Positions 7,929 through 16,752 of a DNA stretch of 64,000 bases are shown one piece after another (positions within the stretch are counted from its first letter, which is position 1; each line of letters opens with the position of its first letter). The DNA is taken from the NCBI GenBank assembly GCA_002163245.1, contig MAAL01000037.1, positions 1 through 64,000 of the forward strand, read 5' to 3'. Below the pieces are notes generated by a model that was not told where the DNA came from, did no database searches, and was given only the letters and a program-made list of their open reading frames with translations. Made by a program: the position numbers and the translations under genes. The stretch is from Gammaproteobacteria bacterium 42_54_T18. Its GTDB lineage: Bacteria; Pseudomonadota; Gammaproteobacteria; Pseudomonadales; Ketobacteraceae.

Positions 7929-8975
7929 TCACCCCTTTTTAGCCATCTTCTTTTCCAATACATCCTTGCGATATGCTCCGGGAGACACCCCTTCCCAACG
8001 TTTAAATGCATGGTAAAAATTAGATGCATCGGAAAAACCTAAATGTTCGGCAATGGATTCAATATCAATATTGGGATTTACCAACTGCCTTAATGCACGT
8101 TCATGGCGACAATGATCTCGTAGACCAGCAAAAGAAAACTGCTCCAACTTTAACTTTCGCTGCAATGTTCTGGGAGTCATATTAAAATGCTCAGCTACAT
8201 CTTCAAGCTGCGCGGGGCTTTCCCCTAATGACTTCGATAGATATTCAACAACCTTTGCGCCCAACGATTGGTGCCCTTCCAAGCTTTGCAATCGCTTTTG
8301 AGCAAGGTCTTGTACCTGCCTATGGTATTCAGGATAGGAAGTAAGTAATGGTTCTAGCAATAACGCCTTTTCGAACTGAAACTCATTTCGATAATACCCA
8401 AATTCAACTGGGACCTGAAAAACTCGCTCGTATTCATCAGAATATTTCGTTTTAGGATGTGAAAAACGGATACGCTTCGCCTCCAACTTCCCCCCTGTTA
8501 ACGCGTTAGCCAACGTAAACATTGTTGATGCAATCATATCCTGTTGCGCAACAAGATTCTCTCGAATGGCAAGTTCATCAATAGTGAAAATAAAGACGGC
8601 ATTATCTCCCTCTACCTCTAATGAAAAATCAGTAAATGGAGCAATAAGATTTTTAAAGGTAAACAGTTCGTCCAATGCTTCTTGCAAATCTTTACTGGTA
8701 GCAATTAGCTGACCAACCAAATCCAAGCTATGATATTGAATAGATTCACCAAGATACAAACCAAACGCAGGGTCATCCATTATTTCATAGGCGGCGTTAA
8801 ATAAGTCAACCATCTGCTGAAACGTTAAGTACGTTCCAGACTGCCCAATAATGGAAGGGTCAATATCCGCTTTTTTGAATATCTTCTCTACATTTATCTG
8901 TCTTTTAATCGCTAGATCTAACAAACTAGGAATTAATGTTGCTGGCACTACCCGCTGATCTTTAGACAGACTCAT
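7929..8975 (-). CDS. AraC-family transcriptional regulator
   Basis: The 348-residue protein has the same architecture as the regulator at 2495–3583: an arabinose-binding-like N-terminal domain (about residues 15–210) and a C-terminal double HTH with LEDVAEHFNMTPRTLQRKL and SIAEHLGFSDASNFYHAFKRWEG. It ends four bases before the PilZ gene start, so it probably heads the AraC–PilZ–DUF4112 operon. The effector is unknown. Family members sense small metabolites or lipids, but nothing here tells which. The start ATG is supported by AAGG about 11 bases upstream. Confidence 0.88.
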   Translation of the reverse strand: MSLSKDQRVVPATLIPSLLDLAIKRQINVEKIFKKADIDPSIIGQSGTYLTFQQMVDLFNAAYEIMDDPAFGLYLGESIQYHSLDLVGQLIATSKDLQEALDELFTFKNLIAPFTDFSLEVEGDNAVFIFTIDELAIRENLVAQQDMIASTMFTLANALTGGKLEAKRIRFSHPKTKYSDEYERVFQVPVEFGYYRNEFQFEKALLLEPLLTSYPEYHRQVQDLAQKRLQSLEGHQSLGAKVVEYLSKSLGESPAQLEDVAEHFNMTPRTLQRKLKLEQFSFAGLRDHCRHERALRQLVNPNIDIESIAEHLGFSDASNFYHAFKRWEGVSPGAYRKDVLEKKMAKKG

Positions 8976-9058
8976 ATATTATGTATACCTTCTATAAAAC
9001 AGAAACATCGTGTATGACTCTACCATAATTATCAGGATCACTTGTCATATGCAAGCAT

Positions 9059-11623
9059 CTAAAAAACCTTACTGCCTAGCACATCCGTAACAGCATCGAA
9101 TAGGCGCTGATAAGATAATGGTTTAGACACATGCATCAACATACCCACCTCTTGGCTTCGCTGAATATAAACCTCGGTCACATGAGCACTTAAAGCAACA
9201 ACGGGGGTTTTGGGCTGAGCCGTATCATCCTGCCATTTATGCAACGCTACTGTTGCCGAAAAACCGTCCAATATAGGCATTTCACAATCCATTAACACCA
9301 AATCATACTGCATACCATCTTTTTGAAACTTATCGAGGGCCTCCTGGCCATTATTGACAACGTCTGCTTTCATCCCCATTCGTTCTAAGTAGCCAGTAAT
9401 GACTTTACAGTTAATTTCATTATCTTCTGCAATTAGAATACGTGACTTCAATAGACTTTCAGGCAACCGGCTCTCAAAACCCAGCTCTGCTTCTGCCATA
9501 GGCTCCAGTTTGGGTTTGAGCTGACGCTCAAATGCATACGACTCAAGAATTCGTGAACTGTGTGTATTATTATCCTGGATTGGAGTGTTCAATATTGCTC
9601 GAATTTTTTCCTCATACTCTAACAACTCAATTACCTGCTCAGTATCGCTAAGCATACAATCTTCTAGTACTTCAAAAGGTACGGTAAACCAAAAAACACT
9701 ACCTTTTCCAGGCTCACTATGTACACCAATATCACCGTTCATCAAGCCCACTATTTGGCGACAAATCATTAGGCCTAACCCCGTACCCTCATCATTAATC
9801 AAACGAGCATTTTCAATTTGGCTAAACGGTAAAAACAACCGTGCTTTATCTTGATCACCAATACCGATTCCAGTGTCTTTAACCTCAATTTTTAGTACCA
9901 AATGTTCATCCAGTATTTGATCCGTCATGCTGATGCTGAGCGTAACACGGCCAACCGTTGTAAATTTCAGCGCATTGGACAACAGATTGATGATGATTTG
10001 ACGAATTCTTTCTGGGTCCCCCATTACCGTTAACGGTGTTCCAGCTTCAACAACGATAATTAAAGGCAGCTGTTTCTTTCTCGCTGCCATTTCAAATACC
10101 GTTAAACAATCAAGCAATAGAGCATTTACATCAATAGGTACTTTTTTAAGCGTCGCCTTTCCTGCTTCGATTTTCGAAACATCCAATACACCATTCACAA
10201 CATTCATCATGCTTTTTCCAGAATCCTGGATCGCTTTTAGGTAGCGTTTTTGCGCAGAAGATAGAGGGGTTGTTTCCAGTAACTCAGTCAACCCTAAAAT
10301 CCCACTCATTGGTGTTCGAATTTCATGACTCATTTTGGCTAGAAACTGTGATTTTTCACTGTTTTCATCTTGTGCCGTAACCATTCCCCTGCGGAAATCA
10401 CGTTCTCGTCGCTTCATCAACTTCAGTCCAATACCTAACACAAAACTAAAAACGACAACTTCAATCGCCCACCCAACTTTTATACCCGTAGTAGTGAACC
10501 CAGCATCAGATACCACACCTGTTGCCGCCAGCTGTGCAAACCCCATGGCAACACTCACTCCCCCCCAGCCCGCAATAAAAAACAATGCCTGATGGTCTTT
10601 GCGAAATACACAAAAAAACCCAACACCCAGCAAAAGAAATGTATAGCCAGAGACCATATTAACCATCGCTTTTGTTGTTTGAAGTTCGGACGCCCATGGA
10701 TATAACACCAATAAGAATAACAATGATGCAATGGCACCTAACATACCCTGGTACAACCGATAATAACGCTTCTTGATGGACAGCAATTCAATAGCAAACA
10801 ATAAAGCCCCTATCATCCAACATGCAATAAAGAAAACGGCTGCAAAATTTTCAACATCCAGAAATGACCACAACGAAGATAGCGAGCCATCTGCCAACGA
10901 GCTATACCCCAAACCACCAATAAAATGCACAATATAATATAGATGTATAGGATCTCTCATAACGATGTATAAAATACCGATTCCAACCAAAATGCTAAAG
11001 GCAATCCCATAAAACAACCCTGACATCCACTGATCTACACTCTCACCTTCAAGAAAACTATCCACATCAGAAACTTCTAAGTTCATGGTCAAATTGCTTG
11101 TAGTAACCACCCTAAAATAACACTCAGCGCCACTTTCGCCCGATAATGTTAACGGTACGGCATAGTGGCGCACTTTCAGTCGACGACGATCAAAATCCGT
11201 CTGCTCTCCTAATGGGTAGTAATAAGTTCTACCCTGATTCATCTGACAATACACATCAACACTATCTAGTAGTGGTTTAGGCACACTAAGAATCAGATCT
11301 CGTGATGTATCTTGAGTATTGTATATCGCAATACGAAACCAATACGCACTGGAAGTGAAGCCATAACTAGCAAACACTCCCTGCAGGGTTGAAAATAACC
11401 CCTGTTCATAAGCGCCCTGTGCCTCCATAAATTTTGCATTCGCAGAAACATCTTCCCATACCCATAAATTGGAAGTTAACATAACGCCGTTAGCTACCCG
11501 AGGGAGGTCGTAGGAATATTGCCCTCCCCTAAAAGAGCTATCACCTGCCACTGCCCCAGAGCCCCATGCAATTGAACAAAAACCGCATACACTTAAGCAA
11601 AGCAGCACAATATACCACTTCAT
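9059..11623 (-). CDS. Hybrid sensor histidine kinase, 7TM-DISM type
   Basis: The domain order runs signal peptide, periplasmic DISMED2 sensor domain (about residues 60–200 counted from a GTG at 11650), seven-transmembrane DISM block (about 205–412), HisKA with SHEIRTP (His442), HATPase with Asn559, DTGIGI and GTGLGL, and a C-terminal receiver with MDCEMP (Asp788) and Lys843. All catalytic residues are present. I chose the ATG at 11623, which gives a normal signal peptide (MKWYIVLLCLSVCGF…). The GTG at 11650 adds nine residues. DISMED2 domains are thought to bind carbohydrate-like ligands. It is a single gene with no adjacent response regulator. Confidence 0.9.
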   Translation of the reverse strand: MKWYIVLLCLSVCGFCSIAWGSGAVAGDSSFRGGQYSYDLPRVANGVMLTSNLWVWEDVSANAKFMEAQGAYEQGLFSTLQGVFASYGFTSSAYWFRIAIYNTQDTSRDLILSVPKPLLDSVDVYCQMNQGRTYYYPLGEQTDFDRRRLKVRHYAVPLTLSGESGAECYFRVVTTSNLTMNLEVSDVDSFLEGESVDQWMSGLFYGIAFSILVGIGILYIVMRDPIHLYYIVHFIGGLGYSSLADGSLSSLWSFLDVENFAAVFFIACWMIGALLFAIELLSIKKRYYRLYQGMLGAIASLLFLLVLYPWASELQTTKAMVNMVSGYTFLLLGVGFFCVFRKDHQALFFIAGWGGVSVAMGFAQLAATGVVSDAGFTTTGIKVGWAIEVVVFSFVLGIGLKLMKRRERDFRRGMVTAQDENSEKSQFLAKMSHEIRTPMSGILGLTELLETTPLSSAQKRYLKAIQDSGKSMMNVVNGVLDVSKIEAGKATLKKVPIDVNALLLDCLTVFEMAARKKQLPLIIVVEAGTPLTVMGDPERIRQIIINLLSNALKFTTVGRVTLSISMTDQILDEHLVLKIEVKDTGIGIGDQDKARLFLPFSQIENARLINDEGTGLGLMICRQIVGLMNGDIGVHSEPGKGSVFWFTVPFEVLEDCMLSDTEQVIELLEYEEKIRAILNTPIQDNNTHSSRILESYAFERQLKPKLEPMAEAELGFESRLPESLLKSRILIAEDNEINCKVITGYLERMGMKADVVNNGQEALDKFQKDGMQYDLVLMDCEMPILDGFSATVALHKWQDDTAQPKTPVVALSAHVTEVYIQRSQEVGMLMHVSKPLSYQRLFDAVTDVLGSKVF

Positions 11624-11797
11624 TTTCACATAAGTGCTTTCACTTCTCACATTAGGGCCTACACACTGTTGAACTCCTGGGTGCCCGAGTATATCGGTTT
11701 CTCTAGGCGTTCACCAATATAGCGGCTAGAATACGCAACTCACTGAATTCAGCTCCCTTTAATTCTCATTACCACCTTATTAGTAAGCAGACCCTCT

Positions 11798-12001
11798 ATG
11801 AGCGAAGATAGATTTCAAGATTTAGAAATGAAAGTGGCTTTTCTAGACGACATAGTAAACAAACTAGATGAAACTGTAACCTTTCAACAGTTACAAATTG
11901 AGGAGCTCAAACGCCAAGTTCAACACAGTCATAAACAGCTAGTGAACGTGAAAGATTCATTGAAAGGTCAAACAACCGACGAGCCGCCTCCTCATTATTA
12001 A
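11798..12001 (+). CDS. slyX: SlyX family protein
   Basis: The 67-residue protein is almost wholly one coiled coil, starting MSEDRFQDLEMKVAFLDD and ending PPPHY, the typical SlyX tail. The length fits the family (about 70). The function is not established; in E. coli it lies beside slyD. Here it is isolated, and its TAA overlaps the stop codon of the convergent GGDEF-EAL gene within the palindrome TTAA at 11998–12001. Confidence 0.9.
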   Translation: MSEDRFQDLEMKVAFLDDIVNKLDETVTFQQLQIEELKRQVQHSHKQLVNVKDSLKGQTTDEPPPHY

Positions 12002-14847
12002 GTATCCTCACCCCAAATAGAGCCCCAAGGTTTTGGTTTATCAATATAATAACCCTGGGCATAATCCACCCCTAATTGACTTAACATTTTTAACGTTCGG
12101 TCATCTTCTACAAACTCTGCGACCGTTCGTAAGCCAAAAACCTTAGAAACCTCCACTACCGCCCTAACCAATGCTTGATCTTCAGGCTCGTTCGGTAAAT
12201 GTTTAATAAAAGATCCATCGATTTTCACATAATCTAATGGCAACTGTTTAAGGTGATACAAGGATGAGAAACCAACCCCAAAGTCATCCAGTGCGAACTT
12301 AAAACCCAACTGTTTTAACTCTCGCATTTTCATCGCTGTATCGGAAACATCCTCAACTGCAGCCGTTTCCGTTATTTCAAAAATAATTTCTTCTGGTTTT
12401 ACATCATACGTCTCTAAGAAATGTACAATGGATTGATTTAAGGTTACATTTCTAAACGACACACCTGAAAGGTTAATCGCTATCGTTGCATTCACGTTGC
12501 GTCGCTCTAATTTTTGCTTGTAAATAAAAGATTTTTCAACAATTTGAAGATCGACTTCTTGAATAAGTCCGCTTTTTTCTGCAAATAAAACAAATTTGTA
12601 CGTTGGCAGTAAATCCCCGTCCTCATCATAAACTCGTAGTAATGCCTCGTAATGAGACGTACTACCTAACATAACGCTTTGAATAGGTTGAAACACCAGT
12701 TGCAACAAATCATCTGCTAACGCTTCTTTTATCTTCTCATTCCAATATACACGCTCATGAATCCTTGCCTTATCCTGCTCCCCTGGCTCGAATAAATGCC
12801 AGCCATTTCTACCCGCATCTTTTGCTTGGTACATGGCGATATCAGCATTCGCCAACAATTCATCCACATACTCGCCATGCTCTGGAAATAAAGCCACCCC
12901 TATACTCGAAGACACTCGATGCACTCGCCCTCTCCCTTGCACCTCAATCCCGGTTAGTGCATCGCACATTCTTCCCGCCACAGCACCCGCTGTAGGACCA
13001 TCGACTTCCCGTAAAATCATTGCAAACTCATCCCCGCCTAAACGAAAAATCAAATCTGTTTCTCGCGCCTCTCGATGTAATAAGTCTGCAACACTACTTA
13101 ATAGAGTATCCCCAGTCTGATGCCCGCTGGTATCATTAACATCTTTAAATTGATCAAGGTCAAAAAACAACACAGCTCCGGCACCACCATAACGCTTCGA
13201 TTGTGCAATACATTTCTCCAGCTCTTCAGAAAATCTTCGGCGATTATACAACCCCGTCAACGTGTCATGAGAGGCCAACCAACCCAATCGCTCCTCTGCC
13301 TCTTTTCGCTCACTAATATCTAACGCAATGGACAGTACTAGTTGTCCATTGCGTGTATCCGGCAATAAAGTATGATGCCACGACATATACAATGTCGATC
13401 CATCTCTTTTACTCATCAATGATTCATGATGCAGCTCTGATCTTCGATGATTAAGTAATTCATTTAACTGAAATTGTAAATCTGGCAAATGATCACTTTT
13501 GGGGATCAGCTGAAAAAATGAATGACCTACTAACTCTCGCTCCAGCGCACCTGTTAACCTCATACAATGAGGATTTACCATAGTCACTATCGATTTGTCA
13601 TTTTGTGTCAATATTAATGCATGGGCCGTATCTAGAATGCCATTTGCAAATTGTTTCTCTTCTTGCAAGTCTGACGTTTTAATTTCCAACTGCTTCGCTC
13701 TTTCTTTTAGATCATCCTGTAATGCTTCCAATTTATGGGACAAGCTAATGGCCGTAATATTTAACACATCACTTTCATCTCTTAAGGTTGACTCTCTGAA
13801 TAAGAGTTTCATTTCTTTACGTGCTAATGAAAATTGCCCCGTCGCAAGTAAAGGCAACGTAGACGTAATCTGGCGTAACCTATTTAATGGCCCCCATAAC
13901 GTTGCCAATAATATGAGTTCTGAAAAAACCAATCCTAAACTCAAAAACATCAACCCATTTTGCCGAATAGATGCCAATGTTTCTTGCTGAGACGTTACAT
14001 CCTCAACAATAATCAACTCTCCTTGCCGAGGAAACACAGCGCCTTTTAAAGGCTTAAGCAACAAGTGATATGAACGTTTCTTATATCGATAAATAATGCC
14101 TTGAATCAGTAATTCCCTTGAAAACAATGTCGCAGCTTTTCGAATCAAGGGGGAGTACATCTCAGAGTGGGTTACTGCCACTAATTGACTATGCCATTGT
14201 GACAAATAACTTTCATCGATATCGACATGATCATCTCGCCTTACCGCCACCCCCACATTCGCTCGACTGATATTTTCAAAGCGCGCCAACACATCACTGA
14301 GTGATGCACCCAGAATCAACGTCCCATCCTCCATGCCTTCCCCCATCAACAAGGGGGCAGCTAAATACAAATTACAGATATCGAAGCAGGTGACAGTCCA
14401 CAAAGGTTTCCAGGTTTCACGAAATTTCTGAATGAAATCAGGAGGGATATTGGGCTCCCCCATCCACAATAAAGGTTCATCGGTAGCAGTAAGCACAACA
14501 GCCGCGTTTAGCCCCAAGTCCAACTCCATTTGAAACCGATACAGGTTAAACGCGTTCCGAAGGGCATCAACATCCTTAGACAACAATGCTTGCCTCATAC
14601 CTTCTATGTACGGAAAAACACTACTCATCAGCTCCAAGTCATTAGCCGTTTTATCAACAATGGCGTCAATTTGCTCGACATAGCGGTGATTAGCATCAAT
14701 ACGCTGATCACGAAAAAGCTTATCTAAGAAAAAGTTAGAACTAATAACAAAAACAATAAAAATAACGGATAATAGAAGACTAGTGAAACAAAATGCCTTC
14801 CACTTAATGCTAATAAACCGCTTAGAGTTAAGGAGGACTTCAGCCAC
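11998..14847 (-). CDS. Membrane PAS-GGDEF-EAL c-di-GMP cyclase/phosphodiesterase
   Basis: The 949-residue protein has a transmembrane helix at about 19–39, a large periplasmic sensor region at about 45–295, a second helix at about 299–318, a HAMP-like linker, PAS (about 400–515), GGDEF (about 520–690, motif intact at 604–608) and EAL (about 705–945; E734-A-L, NLSG, EITE, LDDFG, KID and AEF-VE all present). Both enzyme domains therefore look competent to make or degrade c-di-GMP. The start is a GTG. It follows the small phosphate-binding-protein-like gene (14884–15318) by 36 bases and is probably controlled by ligand sensing in the periplasm. Confidence 0.9.
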   Translation of the reverse strand: MAEVLLNSKRFISIKWKAFCFTSLLLSVIFIVFVISSNFFLDKLFRDQRIDANHRYVEQIDAIVDKTANDLELMSSVFPYIEGMRQALLSKDVDALRNAFNLYRFQMELDLGLNAAVVLTATDEPLLWMGEPNIPPDFIQKFRETWKPLWTVTCFDICNLYLAAPLLMGEGMEDGTLILGASLSDVLARFENISRANVGVAVRRDDHVDIDESYLSQWHSQLVAVTHSEMYSPLIRKAATLFSRELLIQGIIYRYKKRSYHLLLKPLKGAVFPRQGELIIVEDVTSQQETLASIRQNGLMFLSLGLVFSELILLATLWGPLNRLRQITSTLPLLATGQFSLARKEMKLLFRESTLRDESDVLNITAISLSHKLEALQDDLKERAKQLEIKTSDLQEEKQFANGILDTAHALILTQNDKSIVTMVNPHCMRLTGALERELVGHSFFQLIPKSDHLPDLQFQLNELLNHRRSELHHESLMSKRDGSTLYMSWHHTLLPDTRNGQLVLSIALDISERKEAEERLGWLASHDTLTGLYNRRRFSEELEKCIAQSKRYGGAGAVLFFDLDQFKDVNDTSGHQTGDTLLSSVADLLHREARETDLIFRLGGDEFAMILREVDGPTAGAVAGRMCDALTGIEVQGRGRVHRVSSSIGVALFPEHGEYVDELLANADIAMYQAKDAGRNGWHLFEPGEQDKARIHERVYWNEKIKEALADDLLQLVFQPIQSVMLGSTSHYEALLRVYDEDGDLLPTYKFVLFAEKSGLIQEVDLQIVEKSFIYKQKLERRNVNATIAINLSGVSFRNVTLNQSIVHFLETYDVKPEEIIFEITETAAVEDVSDTAMKMRELKQLGFKFALDDFGVGFSSLYHLKQLPLDYVKIDGSFIKHLPNEPEDQALVRAVVEVSKVFGLRTVAEFVEDDRTLKMLSQLGVDYAQGYYIDKPKPWGSIWGEDT

Positions 14848-14883
14848 TGTAACTACCCATTCATTCTACCCATCATTTTCATA

Positions 14884-15318
14884 CTATTCCTCTAACACCG
14901 AAATCATATGTACATTAGGGGTTTCAACAACCCGCTGGACATAACCGATAGCCCCTGGAATTTTCTTCACAAGATCCAATAGCATTTGTTCACTTTGCAC
15001 AACCTGAGGCCCTCGAGCTCTACCGGTGTACTCCATACGGTCCCAACCTTTTTTCAGTTGATGAGGGTAAACCTTTAATAAGTCTCGGCAGAATTGGCGA
15101 TGAATATCACCATCAATATCCAACACAAATGTCGTTACTTCCGCTCCATCAGGCCATGACAGCTGCCGTAAACTATAAATAGCTCGCAATGAATCAATAC
15201 TAATTTGCTCTATTTTCACACTATCATTTACCACCAACACGATAGGGGCACCCCCAGCACGCACTGGCGCCGATATCATCGTAAACATCACAAGTACTAT
15301 CCACAAACGCGCTGACAC
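14884..15318 (-). CDS. Small periplasmic PstS-like solute-binding protein
   Basis: The 144-residue protein has a Sec signal peptide (about residues 1–22, ending APVRAGG). Its body resembles the first lobe of phosphate-type (PstS-like, PBP_like) binding proteins: VVNDSVKIEQISIDSLRAIYSLRQLSWPDG, and near the end PGAIGYVQ, the usual landmark. It is about half the length of PstS. No transporter genes are adjacent. It lies directly upstream of the GGDEF-EAL membrane protein on the same strand, so a role as periplasmic input to that protein is likely but inferred. The GTG start is supported by AGGAAG seven bases upstream. Confidence 0.75.
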   Translation of the reverse strand: MSARLWIVLVMFTMISAPVRAGGAPIVLVVNDSVKIEQISIDSLRAIYSLRQLSWPDGAEVTTFVLDIDGDIHRQFCRDLLKVYPHQLKKGWDRMEYTGRARGPQVVQSEQMLLDLVKKIPGAIGYVQRVVETPNVHMISVLEE

Positions 15319-15445
15319 ACTAATTCTTCCTAATTCAAACAGGACAACATCAGTATAGATGAGGATTATTGTTAAGGTACGCTAAAGGTATGAATTAACA
15401 CACATAACATTCATAACTTACAGAAGTGAAACAGGACCAGTAGAA

Positions 15446-16162
15446 CTACCAGGCCAATGATTTTTTTACAAACGGTATGGTAATAAGTCGTTGCTCACTA
15501 AGGGAAAGCGCATCTAACTTATCTAGGACCGCCTGCAAAGACAAAATATCTCGAGGTGAGCGCTGAATAATATATTCGGCGACTTCAGGTGTAAGCTGAA
15601 ATCCGCGTTTATGCGCATCAGATATCATAAATTCCATTTTTGCATCATCAGCCAAGCTTGCAATTTGATAGGCCTCCCCAGAGCATAACCGAGACTGAAG
15701 GTCTGGCAACTCGACATCCAATGACCTTGGTGCAGAGCTTGCGCTAACGACAAGAGAGCTATTACCGTCAAATAATTTATTGTAGAAATGAAAGAAACCC
15801 TCTTCCCACGACTCGACGCTCAACAGCTGATCAATATCATCCACACAAACGAGGTCAAAATGCTCCATGCCATCAAGCACTTCTGGGCCGAACTCTAACA
15901 ATTGCTCTGCCTCTAAGTAGATACATCGCCACTGGGCTAATGTAGCTAATTGGCACTCTGCCTGTAACAAATGACTCTTTCCAGAGCCACTTTCTCCCCA
16001 AACGAAGTAAAAGCTACGTTTATTACTTTCGGGTAAAGATTTCAATGCCATTACTAATTGAGAATTATCACCCACAACAAAACCGTCAAAGTCTCGCTTT
16101 GGCTGACGCCCAAGACTCAATGTTAATTGCTGACCTTCTGTTGTGAATGTTTTTTCAATCAT
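15446..16162 (-). CDS. hda: DnaA regulatory inactivator Hda
   Basis: The 238-residue protein is homologous to the DnaA AAA+ domain without the DNA-binding domain IV. The N-terminal QLTLSLG is the beta-clamp-binding motif through which Hda docks on the sliding clamp. Walker A is GESGSGKSHL, and Walker B is LVCVDDIDQL. Together with the clamp it stimulates ATP hydrolysis by DnaA and limits re-initiation. It is the third gene of the DUF2066–CDP-alcohol phosphatidyltransferase–hda unit, starting 22 bases after the previous stop; a DUF2066–hda pairing near purMN is also known in Pseudomonas. Confidence 0.92.
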   Translation of the reverse strand: MIEKTFTTEGQQLTLSLGRQPKRDFDGFVVGDNSQLVMALKSLPESNKRSFYFVWGESGSGKSHLLQAECQLATLAQWRCIYLEAEQLLEFGPEVLDGMEHFDLVCVDDIDQLLSVESWEEGFFHFYNKLFDGNSSLVVSASSAPRSLDVELPDLQSRLCSGEAYQIASLADDAKMEFMISDAHKRGFQLTPEVAEYIIQRSPRDILSLQAVLDKLDALSLSEQRLITIPFVKKSLAW

Positions 16163-16184
16163 AAATAATCAATGTTATTCAACA

Positions 16185-16739
16185 CTATCGCGATTTGGCG
16201 CTTGCAGCTTTAAGTTCGGTAATACCCAAAAACATATATTGAACACCACTAAGAACACATAATATCGCGACGATTAGGTTACCCGCATCCAACAAGGCCA
16301 TAGGTATCTCGAATAGTGCCAAGCTTGCTAACACCACCAAACCTTGCACAATCATCAAAAATGTACACACTTTACCCAGCAATGTCGGTCGTCCCTCAAA
16401 ATGTCCAACAAAAAACCAATACAACAGGGCTCCAGTGAAGATGAAAACATCTCTTCCTACCACTAGATAGGTCAACTCAATAGGGATATGCCCTAAAATG
16501 CCTAACACAACATAAGACGCAACCAACAACAATTTGTCCGCAATTGGGTCCGCCACAGATCCAAACCAGCTGTACCAGCCAAATTGTCTCGCTAAAAAAC
16601 CATCTAATCCATCCGTTATTCCTGCGACAAATAACAGTAACAGCGCCCCCAAATACTGGCCGTTGTACAATACTATGACAAAAGGCACAACGAGAATCAT
16701 GCGTAATATAGTAAGGAGGTTGGGTAAATGTCTCAGCAC
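16185..16739 (-). CDS. CDP-alcohol phosphatidyltransferase (PgsA-like)
   Basis: This integral membrane enzyme of about 184 residues carries the CDP-alcohol phosphotransferase motif D(x2)DG(x2)AR(x8)G(x3)D(x3)D, seen as DGLDGFLARQFGWYSWFGSV followed by ADPIAD. Several hydrophobic helices follow. It transfers a phosphatidyl group from CDP-diacylglycerol to an alcohol, most likely glycerol-phosphate or a related acceptor. I chose the GTG at 16739 because it directly precedes the RHLPNLLTILRM segment where such proteins begin, is preceded by a GGGG purine run, and starts 13 bases after the DUF2066 stop. A longer open frame to 16853 would overlap that gene. The acceptor is not certain. Confidence 0.82.
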   Translation of the reverse strand: MLRHLPNLLTILRMILVVPFVIVLYNGQYLGALLLLFVAGITDGLDGFLARQFGWYSWFGSVADPIADKLLLVASYVVLGILGHIPIELTYLVVGRDVFIFTGALLYWFFVGHFEGRPTLLGKVCTFLMIVQGLVVLASLALFEIPMALLDAGNLIVAILCVLSGVQYMFLGITELKAASAKSR

Positions 16740-16752
16740 TGAACAGCCCCGA

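Noticed and set aside
2495-8975. The two AraC regulators as a recent duplication
   Set aside because: They share architecture, but the sequences differ throughout by eye, including the HTH; only family-level similarity.
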